From the NCBI RefSeq assembly GCF_010015445.1, contig NC_053115.1:182363-246362 (forward strand): a DNA stretch of 64,000 nt. Direction: 5' to 3'. The notes under the pieces are model-generated. The model was not told the origin of the DNA. It searched no databases and was given only the letters and a program-made list of their open reading frames with translations. Source of the DNA: Perca fluviatilis. Its lineage: Eukaryota; Chordata; Actinopteri; Perciformes; Percidae. The position numbers were made by a program, and so were the translations under genes. Of the stretch, positions 35,290-47,519 are shown in pieces; position 1 is the first letter of the stretch, and the number at the start of each line of letters is the position of its first letter.

Positions 35290-36603
35290 CCTAGGTAGGT
35301 ATTGCGCATATTTGGGAACTGTCTGCGAGAGCAATCTGAAGTCAGTAGGCTCGGTCGAGAGGAGTGGACGAGAGCAGCTGATTCCAGCAGCCTTCAGGCT
35401 GAACAGGGAGTGACACAAACACTGTGGTCTGATTCTGATTTAATAAAATGTTATCAGAGCCATATATCAGCTCCTACACAGTCGCCAGCTGTTTTTATTA
35501 TGACAGAGTAGCTCTCAAAATGCTCTACATCCGATCTGTTGCTGATTTTAATTAACAGACTGTAGATGATCAGTAATCTGATCAGATGTAGTCTCTCTGA
35601 CTTCTAAACATCACTATCAGCCTCACAACATGTGTTGTGTTCAGAATCAGCCTTTAAATCAGACAAATGGTTAAAATCCCTCCGATTCAAAATCAATAAA
35701 AACTTTATATAAAAAGTAATCGTGTTGAGTCGATTCTCAACCAATCAGCTGTTAGATCAGCTGAGAGGCAGGCGTTTCCCAGCATGCCCCCTGGGTCTGC
35801 CTGGGTCTTGCAGTCGGTGGAAAGCTACTACGCTGCCTGGGTCTCAAACCTGCGGCCGCCTTGATCTCGTGAGGTGATCGTTGCCCACATGTGCATGACG
35901 TCAGAGCGAGTCGGGATCAAGTCAGACACAAATCTACCCAGCATGCATTGATCGATTCTGCGCAGGCCCGGCTCATCTCCAAGGAGCCTAGTCCGAGCCC
36001 AGTACTTCTAGTAGGCTATAGCCCCTTTCAGACCCTATAAAATACAGACATTTAAAAACAGTTTCAACTGAATCGGATGGCGAAGTCACAACCACAACTA
36101 TAAAACGAAAAACAGTGAACAATATTGCAATTTAGATAGACAGCCTGACAAACCTGACAGCCAATCAAAATCCATCTGAATTCACAACATGGCACGGCAG
36201 AGCGAGACACTGCAAAGAGATATTTGTTCCACAGAAGTGGGTCAGTGGCATGGAGTGACTTTTCCGCTCTGTGGGGCAGGATCCTATAGGCAGCTCTGTG
36301 TATTTATATACAGAAGTACTCTGCACATATCTGACACCCGCGTACGCGCCTGCCCTTATGCTCGGCTCTCTGGCGCTCCGTGCACAGCGTGCAGGATATA
36401 ACTACTTATAGCATTCCCACTATTGTTACTCTGTTCTTTTTTCATATCTTATTCCGTAACGTTTTTTTGGCTCTCCGTAACTTCTGCATACGTTCAGCTA
36501 TTAAAACCATTCAACTTTTAAAATGTTCAGCTTTTTACAGCTCATGATGGGACTTCTTCCAACTTTTTTTCTACTATTTATACTTTTTAAAATATTAAGC
36601 TTT
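35290..36603. other. 1.3 kb without a recognised gene or repeat
   Basis: Contains TGATCAG- and CAGCTGATT-rich sequence and a CpG-containing stretch around 35840-35970. Short ORFs (35302-35511, 36189-36401) have no recognisable product. Confidence 0.35.
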
Positions 36604-37318
36604 TTAAAGCGCCCATATTATGCTCATTTTCAGGTTCATAACTGTATTTTAAGGTTGTACCAGAATAGGTTTACATGGTTTAATTTTCAAAAAACACCAT
36701 ATTGTTGTTGTACTGCACAGCTCTCTCTCACTGCTGCAGATCCTCTTTTCACCTGGTCTCTGTTTTAGCTACAGAGTGAGACCTCTTTTCATCTTCTTCT
36801 TCTCTACTATCTTTGATTGCACTCGCACATGCTCGAGTAGCTCCGTAGATCGACGTCAGTTAGCTCCATAGACAGTAAAAGAAAAGAAAGCTGTTTCTCC
36901 AACTTCAGTCAGTTCCAAGGCAGGATCAGCTGGGAGACTTCTTCAAAACCAGGGACGGCACATGGAAGTAGTTCTCGAATTGGTAGATTTGCTGTACTTG
37001 TGTGTGTTTTGTAGCAGTGCTTTGCTATTGTGAACGCAAGCTAGCATGCTAGTGTATGCATTAGCGTTAGCTATGCGTTAACGCTTTACGATAACGGCTG
37101 GTTGCGCATTTCCCGATTGTGTCGTCACGCGACAGCCGAGCGGATTTGAAACACGCTCACGAGATGAAGAAGGCAGGACACATTCAGAAACCAGATCTCA
37201 CTCAGAACACCATGGATGGATTTATTCAGAGTGTGTATGTGTGTGGAAGCAGAAGAGACACAAAATAACACCCCAAATCACCAGAAAAAGTGTTTTCTTC
37301 ATAATATGGGCACTTTAA
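36604..37318 (+). mobile_element. Family E element (TTAA-flanked, GCCCATATTATG ends)
   Basis: Left end TTAAAGCGCCCATATTATG, right end CATAATATGGGCACTTTAA. It is related along its length to the inverted copy at 39277-39913. TTAA at both edges suggests a TTAA-specific (piggyBac-like) DNA element, which is inference. No coding. Confidence 0.8.
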
Positions 37319-37756
37319 CACTTTATTTTTTTTTTTTAACAGTGAAGTCAATCTTTTGTCATATTCAACTTTTAAAGCCAACAGTTCAGTTTAGCATGAG
37401 CGTTTAACTTTTTTACTTATTAAAAACGATTTCCACTTTTTCCAACTATTCTCATTTCTTCAACTTCCTCTTACGGATTTAAGCTATTCATCCAGTTTAG
37501 CTTTAGCAATTCAGCACTCCCAAGCATTTTCTGCAGGAAATGCATTTTCTAGTAACTTATTACTATCTTATGTATTATTCTCAGCAGTGTGTGCTTGACA
37601 CCACTGTTTACGGAACATTATCATTCAGCAGTGTGGATGCTCACTAGGGATGGGTCTTCAAATCTATTTTCATTTGAATGATCCCATATCGATTTTATTT
37701 TATTTTATTTTATTAGGATCCCCATTAGCCGATGCAGATCAGCAGCTACTCTTCCT

Positions 37757-38330
37757 TAGCCTGGTGAGAGCGTCCTGATGTGGCGAGCTCCAGTTTTCTC
37801 CTCCCAGATCAAGTCTGGCATCTTGAGATAGAGAAAATTTGGAGCCGTTCGCCAAAACGACCGACCAATCAGCGTTGGTTTTGAGACAGGTTTAGGTGGT
37901 GATAGACAGATGGTTTATCCAATCAGCTAACCAGGATTTTCAGACAGCGGTAGCCCTAATTCTGTTAGCTACTCGCTAATGCTTTTTCCTCTTGGATCCT
38001 TCTTTTGGAATATGGACCAGGAACCTGAAATGGGGCCTTTTATTCCTAAATTCTCGTTACACAAACGGCAAATCTCCTTTACCGACATGCTGCTAGCTTG
38101 CTTGCTTGCTTTGCCTGCAGCAGCAGGTGTAGCCTGGCTTGTGGTTGTATTGTCATACGCTTTGTTGATCTGATTGGTTGATTTGGCCCGTCTATCACCA
38201 ACTATAGGTGGTGATAGACAGATGGTTTATCCAATCAGATAACCAGGATTTTCGCCCCTTCCAAAAGTTCTCCAACGGAAAGTTCCCAGATGGATATGCT
38301 GAGCCAATGTGAAGCGATCCATCTGGTTAC
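37757..38330. mobile_element. hAT-type insertion in a LINE 3' UTR
   Basis: Starts TAGCCTGGTGAG and ends CATCTGGTTA. CTCTTCCT is found at 37749-37756 and 38331-38338, a perfect 8-bp duplication. Removing the insert restores a continuous LINE UTR. Inside, a 47-bp block starting AGGTGGTGATAGACAGATGG occurs twice (about 37892 and 38206). Confidence 0.85.
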
Positions 38331-38566
38331 CTCTTCCTGGGGTCCACACAAAACATAAAACTACATTTTCAGACAAAACAGTCATAATATAAAAATAACA
38401 GCAGTATAGCTAGTATTCCTTTCCTTGCATATATAGATATACATATTCCTTTCCATGTATTCTAATAGTAATACATAATATCACAATAAATACATAAGCA
38501 CAGAATATAGAAAATAATTCAATCTTAAAACATCTTTGTTTACATATCAATATTCCTATAAATAAA

Positions 38567-38738
38567 TTAAGTACAAAAATATGGTTCCAGTCTTAGGGCC
38601 CTCAGATGATCCTTTACTTGTTTTTTAAAACTTGATTTATTTTGTGCTTTGGCAATCTCTGCTGGAAGTGAGTTCCAAGCAACCATCCCTCGATACAGTA
38701 CTGTAGGTTGCATTGATTGTTTTCGGGCTCTAGGAACT
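38567..38738 (-). pseudogene. LINE ORF2 C-terminal remnant
   Basis: The minus-strand frame reads VPRARKQSMQPTVLYRGMVA followed by WNSLPAEIAKAQNKSSFKKQ and ends RLEPYFCT, then a stop. The pattern of a WNSLP motif followed by FKKxxKxHL is the usual C-terminus of CR1/L2-group LINE proteins in fish. Upstream, MPLEVFLK continues in another frame (frameshift). A dead 5'-truncated copy. Confidence 0.75.
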
Positions 38739-38859
38739 TTAAAAAGACCTCTAGTGGCATGTCTACTGGGGTATTAATAAAATCTAGAATCAATATATCT
38801 GTCTGTATCATATGAAACTACAAGACCAGAGGAATCCATTGGTACCAACTATGTCATGC

Positions 38860-39140
38860 TAGCTTAATAAATAAATAAATAAATAAATAAATAATGTGGA
38901 TGGTTCCCTACAACGCTCTTCACACATTAAGTAAATGATCATTTGACTTATTTCATTGAATTTGGGGGTTTTATTAAATTTTATAGCATTTTAAAAAGAC
39001 TTTTCTTTTAATAGAAACGTTGAAGAAAGTGACAAAAGTCAGAAAAAGTAAAAAAAAAAAAATTTAAACTAAAAAAGTCAAATAAAACAACTAAAATTTT
39101 CCATAAAAAAGCGCAGAAAATTAAAGACAAAAACATCAGA
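38860..39140 (+). repeat. (AATA)n and family A fragment
   Basis: (AATA)n at 38863-38893, then GTGGATGGTTCCCTACAACG and TTTCATTGAATTTGGGGGTT as in family A, then runs of GTGACAAAA-GTCAGAAAAAGT. Confidence 0.55.
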
Positions 39141-39276
39141 AAAAGTGACATAAAACTGGGTCTCTTGACCTCCAGATATCCGAATCTGAATCAGGAAATT
39201 AGTGACCACACTCAGCCCTGATGCTCACATCCTCATAGTTATGGTTACGGTTATGGTTCTTGGTGTGGATGGCCCT

Positions 39277-39913
39277 TTAAAGTGCCCATATTATGAAAAA
39301 GAAATCACTTTTTCTGGTGATTTGGGGTGTTATTTTGTGTCTCTGGTGCTTCCACACACATACACACTTTGAATAAATCCATCCATGGTGTTCTGAGTGA
39401 GATCTGGTTTCAGTCTCCTGGTGAGCTGGTCAACATCTGCACGGCTTTCTACGGCACTAGCCGAGACGAACTGGCTAACCGCAACCGTTAGCATGCTATC
39501 GTTCTCAATAGCAAAGCTCTGCTACAACACACACAAGTTCACCATAATCTCCAGAAGAACTACTTCCATGTGCGCCCTGGTTTAGAAGAAGTCTCCCAGC
39601 TGATCCTGCCTTGGAACTGACTGAAGTTGGAGAAACAGCCTTTCTTTTACTGTCTATGGAGCTAGCTGACATCATCTACGATCTGAGCTACTGAGCATGT
39701 GCGAGTGCAATCAAAGATAGTCCAGAAGAAAAGATGTCTCACTCTGTAGCTAAAACAGAGAGTTCAACACACAGGGTGAAAAGAGGAGCTGCAGCAATGT
39801 GCAGTACAACAAAAATATTGTGTCTTTTGAAAATTAAACCATGTAAACCTATTCTGGTACAACCTTAAAATACAGTTATGACCCTGAAGATGAGCAAAAT
39901 ATGGGCGCTTTAA
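39277..39913 (-). mobile_element. Family E element, inverted copy
   Basis: Ends TTAAAGTGCCCATATTATG and GGGCGCTTTAA. Reads as the reverse complement of 36604-37318 through landmarks such as CCATCCATGGTGTTCTGAGT and TTTTGAAAATTAAACCATGT. Confidence 0.8.
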
Positions 39914-40160
39914 CAGATAAGCTGCTGGGTCTGATCTGACCTTCCCATGGTGGCAGCTGCTTAAATAAGAACACACTGCATTATTTAATCTAAGATATTC
40001 ACCTCACCAGCTGTGCTTGTGTCAATTAGTTCATCCTCCTTCACAGTAGTCGGTGTCAAGGCAACGGTCCCACAGGGAGGCTGTGACATCAGCAAGCAAC
40101 AGTAGATAACATGTAATCAAAGTGTTACAGGTCTCAATCGTGCACCACATTTCAGTCTGG

Positions 40161-40589
40161 TAGGGCTGTGCTCGATTGAATAAATTCTTAGTCGACTAAC
40201 ACTCCTTCAACTGTACCGACTAATCGATTAGTTGATGTAATCGACAGATCTGTAAATCTGAGTTTCTCCGCAAAGAGTCCTGCTAAAAGGATGCATATAT
40301 TGAATAAGATAACGCCTCCTTTGCATATTTAACATTTCAGAAAACGTGTAATACAACAAATAACTGCCTTAATGAAAGTAATCAAAGTAGGTTTCACGGT
40401 GATATCTATGAGGTAAAATGTCAACCCTTAATTCTTGTGTTTACCAGAGATGTGCTCGTACGTTTCTTGGAAATAAGTCATTCAGCATGAAAACAGCATC
40501 AGACATGACTAATGGACTAAAGAGATCTAAGTTGACTAAGACCAAAACCACCGATTAGTCGACTAATCGACCAAGAGGGAGCAGGTCTA
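40161..40589. mobile_element. hAT-type MITE, TAGGGCTGTGCTCGA family, longer variant
   Basis: Perfect duplication CAGTCTGG at 40153-40160 and 40590-40597. It carries about 140 extra bp (about 40290-40432) compared with 27593-27890 and 34989-35277, where AAAGGATGCATATATTG begins a segment absent from the others. Confidence 0.93.
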
Positions 40590-40871
40590 CAGTCTGGCTG
40601 CATTACCATAAAACTGACCAAATATAAAAGCCACGATGTCATTGTGTTGTGATTTTTCCCAGCAGCTCCAGTGGAGTCTGAAAAGTGAGCATGTTTCTTA
40701 GTGGGGATCTCCTCCAGTCTTACAGTAGACCCTGCTTTTGATGTACAGAAAGCTATCAATAATAAAAGCAATCTGCTGGATCACTGAGCCGAATGATTGG
40801 TTTATCAATCACGGGATGCGACCAATCACAGCAGTTTCTCTCCAGTGCACGCTTATCACACAAAAGACAAG

Positions 40872-41168
40872 ATGGTGAAAACTGCAGAGCACAAAAGGCG
40901 ATCGGAAAATGTCCATTTGTGCAGTGAAACATACGATGAAAGAGTTTCCACTGACATTGAGCGTTACCTTATTGTACCGTTTGCTTCAGCGTGGTATTCA
41001 GATCACCGTAGTTCAGTCCTGGCGCTGATTAATCCAGAGGAAGGCAACCAACTCTGTTCTAACATATTAGAGCACCATGAAACTGTAGGCTGGCTACTGA
41101 ACAAACTAAGAGCTGCAGACTCATGTGACTTACAACGTTCCTACTACAAGAGGAACCTATGGTTATGA
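40872..41168 (+). CDS. Unrecognised 98-codon ORF downstream of promoter-like sequence
   Basis: I do not recognise this protein. From the ATG at 40872 it reads MVKTAEHKRRSENVHLCSET and continues with mixed, non-repetitive composition (ERYLIVPFASAWYSDHRSSV, then LEHHETVGWLLNKLRAADSC) to a stop at 41166-41168. It is one of very few ORFs here not made of low-complexity repeat. The upstream 280 bp appears single-copy and has GATTGG (about 40795) and CCAATC (about 40831) motifs on opposite strands and AATAAAAGCAAT at about 40760. The ATG at 40797 would add 25 residues across these motifs and is less likely. The ORF lies antisense in slmap intron 1. It could be a retrocopy fragment, a transposon-derived exon or chance. 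GT-rich repeat follows the stop directly. Confidence 0.25.
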   Translation: MVKTAEHKRRSENVHLCSETYDERVSTDIERYLIVPFASAWYSDHRSSVLALINPEEGNQLCSNILEHHETVGWLLNKLRAADSCDLQRSYYKRNLWL

Positions 41169-41204
41169 GGTATTTTAAGCGAGTTGCGTCGTGCGGCGGT
41201 GCGC

Positions 41205-41419
41205 GGTGTGTGGCGGTGTGTGTGTGTGTGTGTGCGTGTGTGCGTGTGTGGTGCTATGTGTGTGTGTTTACTTTTGGTGCGCTGCGTGTGTGTGCGGTGC
41301 GGTTGGGCGTGTGTGGTAACGCGCTTGCTTGCGTGTGCGTGTGTCGGTTGTGCGCATGTGTTTGTGGATTTTGCGCTTGTGTGTGTGTCGGTTGTGCGCG
41401 CGCATGTGTGTGTGCCGGT

Positions 41420-41450
<31 letters not shown>

Positions 41451-41452
41451 GC
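41205..41452 (+). repeat. Imperfect (GT)n / GTGCG-rich tract
   Basis: A GT-dominated region with many GTGCG and GGTGCGC interruptions, ending in a pure GT run at 41416-41446. Confidence 0.9.
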
Positions 41453-41464
41453 TTGCGAGCGCTA

Positions 41465-41900
41465 TAACAAAAATTTCCTAATTTTTGTTGATTTAGTTCC
41501 GACTTTTTTGTGGCTTTCTCAGACATTTGTCACCTTTTTGTAAATTTGTACGCTTTGTCACATTTTTGTTGACATGAAGCCCTAAAAAAAATCATCAAAA
41601 GAGTTCCTTAGCCCTCGTAGAATTTAGCAAATCAGGCAAAACAATGATTTTCTTCTCAGCCTGAATATTAAAACTCTCTCTCTGCTTCTTCTTCTGGGGG
41701 AATTTCTGAGTCGGCAAATCTGCCAAAAATCTGCTTTGAATGTCACGTAATTACAGTTTAATTGTTTGTTTTTTTGGTTTTGGCGCACAATTAGGTGGGC
41801 CAAAATGTATTGTGAACCCAAACTGATATACGGGCCAGATCTAAATCTGCAAGGGGCCTGGATTTGGCCCGCGGACCTTGAGTTTGACACATGTGCCCCA
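41465..41900. repeat. hAT-like element fragment
   Basis: The right end GGCCCGCGGACCTTGAGTTT then GACAC is shared with 50500-50530. The left part has TTTTGTCACCTTTTTGT-type runs, which mirror the GACAAAAA runs at 55760-55860. Confidence 0.5.
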
Positions 41901-42217
41901 CACTAATGTTCAATCTTTAAAGATTGAGCTTGGTCTGCTGATCCCTGAGTTGAGAGTTGATTCGTATTGAGGACTGACCAACTATGGTCCATTACACCAC
42001 TAGTCAACGCTGGGTTTGGACGTCTTCTCAGCGTACTGGAGCCCAAGTAGGAGATTCAGCCGACAATACGTCACAGAAACGTTCTTCCAAAGCTTTGTGA
42101 CTTTGCGAGTCAGCAGCCTGTTGCTTCGGCAGCATCAGCCCAATGTCTCTCATCAGCTTAAACACGAAGAAAGCCATATTTAAATCCAACGTGACATCAT
42201 GACTTTGCGTAAACATA

Positions 42218-42540
42218 CACGCCCACTTTCAAAAGTTTGGACACACCTTCTCATTCAATGCGTTTCCTTTTTATTTTCATGACTATTTACATTGTAGATT
42301 CTCACTGAAGGCATCAAAACTATGAATGAACACATATGGAATTATGTACTTAACAAAAAAGTGTGAAATAACTGAAAACATGTCTTATATTTTAGATTCT
42401 TCAAAGTAGTCACCCTTTGCTTTTTTGATAACTCTGCAAACCCTTGGTGTTCTCTCAATGAGCTTCATGAGGTAGTCACCTGAAATGGTTTTACCTTCAC
42501 AGGTGTGCTTTGTCAGGGTTCATTAGTGGAAGTTTTCCCT
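42218..42540 (-). mobile_element. Tc1/mariner remnant with transposase-like C-terminal coding
   Basis: AAAAGTTTGGACACACCTTC at the left is a Tc1-type terminal repeat. On the minus strand, 42385 to about 42490 reads ISGDYLMKLIERTPRVCRVI then KKAKGDYFEESKI and a stop, matching the end of fish Tc1 transposases. Beyond it, CACACCTGTGAAGGTAAAAC belongs to the element's terminal region rather than to transposase. The segment may therefore be a long terminal repeat that includes coding-derived sequence, or an internal deletion. The catalytic part is absent, so it is inactive. Confidence 0.8.
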
Positions 42541-42545
42541 TATTA

Positions 42546-42885
42546 ATAAAAAAAAAAAGAAACACGTTTCGGTGAACTATTTTAGTACAATATGAGATCG
42601 GATTCTGAACGAAGACGCCATTATCGGTCAGGGAAATCTCCAGCCCATAGGCGCTGAGCTTTTAATAGAAAAAAAAAAGGCCTGGTGCTTTGAAAACACT
42701 GCTTCGTTCTAATTGACAATATCAGAGCAGGCCAAAATCATCTGTGTGTCTGAAAACACTCTTGGCAGAGGTGTGAATCTTCACTGATCTCCCGATTCGA
42801 TTACGATCATCATGTCAGCGATTCAATTCGATATCTCGATGCGTCAAATAAATGTTTCTATTAAAGCCATGTAGGATATTTAATT
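42546..42885 (-). repeat. Family C fragment, inverted relative to 28090-28410
   Basis: GTTTCGGTGAACTATTTTAG through GCATCGAGATATCG-equivalent sequence is the reverse complement of 28090-28410 with few differences, including the poly-T/poly-A run next to AGGCCTGGTGCTTTG. Confidence 0.85.
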
Positions 42886-44067
<1,182 letters not shown>

Positions 44068-44430
44068 TAGAGGGAAAGGCTTGGCTGGTGACATTCTTCA
44101 TGGAAAATGAGAGCCGTGCAAGGTTTCCTTTTGGATCTAGTTTGTGTACGTTTGCCTGACTTCACATCGCACATCCTGCGACCTGACCACTACGCATCGC
44201 AACATACACAATATATATCGTGCAGCCCTATCAGTCAGCGACCAAGTTCATTATACAAAATATACAAAAGCCTAAGCAAAACCTCTGGTGACAATAACAA
44301 AAGTAATTGGTGCTTTTTGAATCCCAAGTGCCAATAAAAATCAGTGCATGTTGGTCAATCCATGTGTGTATGCATTTATCCCTGAAGAGAGGAAAGGATG
44401 ACGCTACTGATGTCATTATAAATAGCTTAT

Positions 44431-44431
<1 letters not shown>

Positions 44432-44523
<92 letters not shown>
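44432..44523. repeat. (AC)n microsatellite
   Basis: About 92 bp of pure AC dinucleotide. Confidence 0.98.
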
Positions 44524-44529
<6 letters not shown>

Positions 44530-45177
44530 CAAAGTCCCTGCATGCCACATAGTTGGTTAATCCAGTGGCTGTCTCAGCCTGTTCAACCTGTTCTACAGAG
44601 AAACTATAGACACACAGCAGCTAGACAACAACAGACGCTGCAACGCACAGATCTAATCTGTCTGATTCAGATCTTAGACCTGTGGATTTTAAGGAAATTA
44701 CAAGTCTCACAGGTAGCTTGTTAGTTGCACACGGATTTCGCCAGACTGTCTTCAAGTAGGATAGATATTTTTTCAAGTGGGTGGGACCTAAATCCAGACT
44801 TTATTTTGTTCATATTTGTTTTTTTGTTTTTTTTTCAGCTTTGCTAGCATGAGAAACACAGCTGTGTCTTTCTACCCACAATCCCTTGAGTTCTGGGATC
44901 ATTTCCGGGACTTAATTGGGATAATGAATTACCCTCCAAGTACGGTGTTGGACACATGTACAGAACGAAACACTGCAGAGTTTAAGGATTCCCTCCGAAC
45001 ATGTAAATGTAAATGCACCCTTTACAAACTGAACCTGTTCAGGCCTGAGCAGAGTCCATACTCGGTAGCAGGTCTCGCTGCAGGTTGTTATGTAAAAAGA
45101 GTACGTGTGTGTTTCTGACAGCACTGCTGACAACTGGTGACTGGGAATCACTTTGAGGTGGCCATTTGTGAAAATAC
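44524..45177. other. No gene recognised
   Basis: Ordinary sequence. A 100-codon ORF at 44816-45118 (plus) has mixed composition but no motif I recognise and starts in a T-rich run. Confidence 0.35.
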
Positions 45178-45550
45178 TAGGGGTGGGGGATAAGAATCGA
45201 TACAGTATAGTATCACGATATTTTTCGTGGCAATACTTTATAGATACACAGACGCCAAGTATGGATCTGTTATGATATATGTGTTGGTCAGTCTGTCTGC
45301 TTGACACAATCCCATTTTGCAGCAATAAAATAAGAGAAATATGTCTTTTTAGATGAAACAGACGTTGACAACATTTTCCTTTGTGGACATCATTTGAAAT
45401 TGGGAAAAATTTGAAGTTGGAAAAAAGGTAACACATTGCAATATATCGCAGAATATTTCAATGTGTTTAAAAATCGCAATAAAATCGTATCGTGACATAA
45501 GTATCGGGACGATATCGTATCGTGAGACCTCTGGTGATTCCCACCCCCTA
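45178..45550. mobile_element. hAT-type MITE, TAGGGGTGGG family, copy 2
   Basis: Same family and orientation as 26998-27388. The flanks GAAAATAC and GAAGATAC match at 7 of 8. It lies only about 60 bp from the slmap exon-1 donor, inside the intron. Confidence 0.92.
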
Positions 45551-45611
45551 GAAGATACGGTACAAAACACATCATCAAAATGTCAGTTCAGTCACAGTCA
45601 TGTTCTCTTAC

Positions 45612-45809
45612 CTTGCCGGTCTTGTGGTCGAACCAAACCAGGGCATGATTCCTGGACAGCACCTTGCAATCAAAGGTGGCGTTGTTCTGGGCCGGCCGAC
45701 ACCGAGCCACGGACCTGCCGATCTTGACTGGCTCATCCAGGTACACATGTCGCTCCTGGAAAGGGTGCGAGTTGGGTCGGCAGGCGAACACAGCCAGCGA
45801 CGAAGGCAT
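45612..45809 (-). CDS. slmap: slmap first coding exon (N-terminal half of FHA domain)
   Basis: Sarcolemma-associated protein is a tail-anchored coiled-coil protein of the STRIPAK phosphatase complex. Its FHA domain binds phosphorylated MST1/2 and brings PP2A to switch off Hippo signalling; it also acts at the centrosome and ER/sarcolemma. The exon encodes 66 residues starting [20 protein letters not shown] and ending WFDHKTGK, almost the same as I recall for mammalian SLMAP. Visible FHA features are the GRS motif at residues 31-33, whose Arg32 is the known phosphothreonine contact, and SRNH at 52-55. The exon ends in phase 0 at CAAG|GTAAGAG (donor at 45610-45611, minus strand). I chose the ATG at 45807-45809 by homology. 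The frame stays open upstream to an ATG at 45911, which would add 34 unconserved residues and is more likely 5' UTR. The next FHA exon (FYLQDTKSSNG-like) was not found in 1-45611, implying a large first intron. Paralogue a or b not resolved. Confidence 0.95.
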
Positions 45810-47400
45810 TGATTTTGGCTTAAGAGTATTACTCCAACCAGACACGAGGGAAAGGTTTTCTTGATCCAGAGTGGCAGTCTTCTGTTGCAGTACCCAATGA
45901 ATAATCTGCAATATCTGTGGCCTATATGTAGGCAGAAATGGTAGTAGTACTCTAAAAAAAGGTCCTAGGCACTAACTAATAAACATTGTCCACTGTGCAC
46001 AGCCCAGGCTGCACCGCTCTCCCACTTCGATTCAACAAGACTCTCCTGTGTTTGAAACAAATGGAAATAAAAAAACAAACCAACAGGTATAAAACAGACA
46101 AGACATTCCCCTTACTGACTGTCCACCAAAAGCTACATAACTATACTTATATAATCTGACAGCAGGCACTATGTACAGACCAGGGTGCTATGTGTCAAGA
46201 CGTACATGACTGAGTATAGCACTGACAGCTTGGAAAACAGCCTCCCACGTCCATCAAACTATTCCAGCACTGAAGCAGACAGCCAGTCAGCCACCACAGA
46301 CTTGATGTTTAGTCCCCCAAGATAGCAACAGCTCACACACAGTTAATTGGGACTACTAACTGAATGAGTTAGTGCAACAACGCCAGTCGGCTTACACACA
46401 TTTGGCGTGTGTCATCTGTAATATATCCGTATTTACAGCCATAATCTGTGTGACATCGTTTCCCTGATACAGGGAACCTTAGCTAGCTACCTTAGGCTAC
46501 CACTCTCTCCACAGAACACCTATAAGGTCGCTAATGACACCTAGCAAGACTAAACACCCCTGAGTTATTATACGTTAACGGTCAATTAGGCAAACTAAAG
46601 CAGGTCCGCGTCCTCTCTTCGTCTGAATTAGTTGGTGCAGAGGCTTCAAAACATTCAGACGGGATGAACGGGGGATTAGCAGGTCTTCTTGTACAACTAA
46701 AATGCTAATTGGCTAGCTCGCTAGTGAACAGGCAAAAGCGCTAAACTCTCGGCCAACGGTTTCTGGCGTTGTACCAGCAAGCTAGGCTAAGCTAGGCTAG
46801 GCTAGGCTAATGAGTGCTGACAAACTTATATACCGGGTCTTAAATGTTGTCTCCCCACCCCTCTCAACCAGTTCGCTTACCGGGTGGAGGCGAAATGCCA
46901 TCCCTGTCTCCTGGAGCAAATAAAAGCGGCAAGCTAGCCCGCCTTTTGGCTACTAGCTACTACGGAGCCCTGCAAACAAACGTTAGCATGAATGCGGTGA
47001 GCTACCGAGCAGCTAGCCAGCTAACTGACAGCCAGTCAGGGCAGAAACAGACGCGGAAAAATCAAGGGAGTTTCTTGACTGCGGGTCCTCACGCATCACA
47101 CCAGCCCGATTATTATTATTATCTTCCAGGGAGGTGGGGGGGGGGGAAGAAACTCCGTAAAAGCCACAAGTTGCGCTGCTGTCGTCTGTCTCAGTCCACG
47201 GCCGTGTTTGCCGAGACGGGTTTTGATTTAAAGCCGTCGCCTTCCTACAGTTTTCTGGAAGGAATCTAGAATAAGTTGTCCTCCTCCGCAGGTCCCAGCC
47301 GCCATAACGTTGCTGTAACTGGAGAGCAAACAGGCGGGGTGGTGCGTTCACGGACCGAGTCACATCAGCTGGGCTCATTAAATCAGTTGACTATGAAAAT
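45810..47400 (-). promoter_or_regulatory. slmap: slmap 5' UTR and putative promoter region
   Basis: About 1.6 kb upstream of the slmap start that looks single-copy, a contrast with the repeat-packed flanks. It has a short CTAGG-type run at about 46781-46810 and a G+C-richer, CpG-containing stretch at about 47130-47380 that could hold the transcription start. The exact start site and any non-coding exon cannot be placed by eye. Confidence 0.45.
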
Positions 47401-47519
47401 AACCTAGTCTTCATTTTACATTAAATATACGCAGTTCATTTTGGGGGGTTAAAGGGATGCTATGGAAACCCTTTTAATAATAGCATAATAAATAAGCAAA
47501 ATAATTATAAATTGGAAAT

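Larger units (their letters stand above)
37692..38811 (-). mobile_element. 5'-truncated LINE 3' end, interrupted by a hAT element
   Basis: On the minus strand it contains a protein C-terminus (38567-38738), then a 3' UTR with TTTTGTGTGGACCCCAGGAA, then GGGGATCCTAATAAAAT and a (TAAAA)n tail near 37692-37715. The hAT insertion 37757-38330 splits the UTR. Fish LINE family not determined. Confidence 0.75.

Noticed and set aside
45810..45911. N-terminal extension of slmap from an upstream in-frame ATG
   Set aside because: The 34 extra residues have no counterpart in the SLMAP I know. The downstream ATG fits the conserved MPS start.
45588..45911. Plus-strand ORFs (45461-45727, 45600-45812, 45664-45864) overlapping slmap exon 1
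   Set aside because: Antisense shadows of the conserved minus-strand exon.
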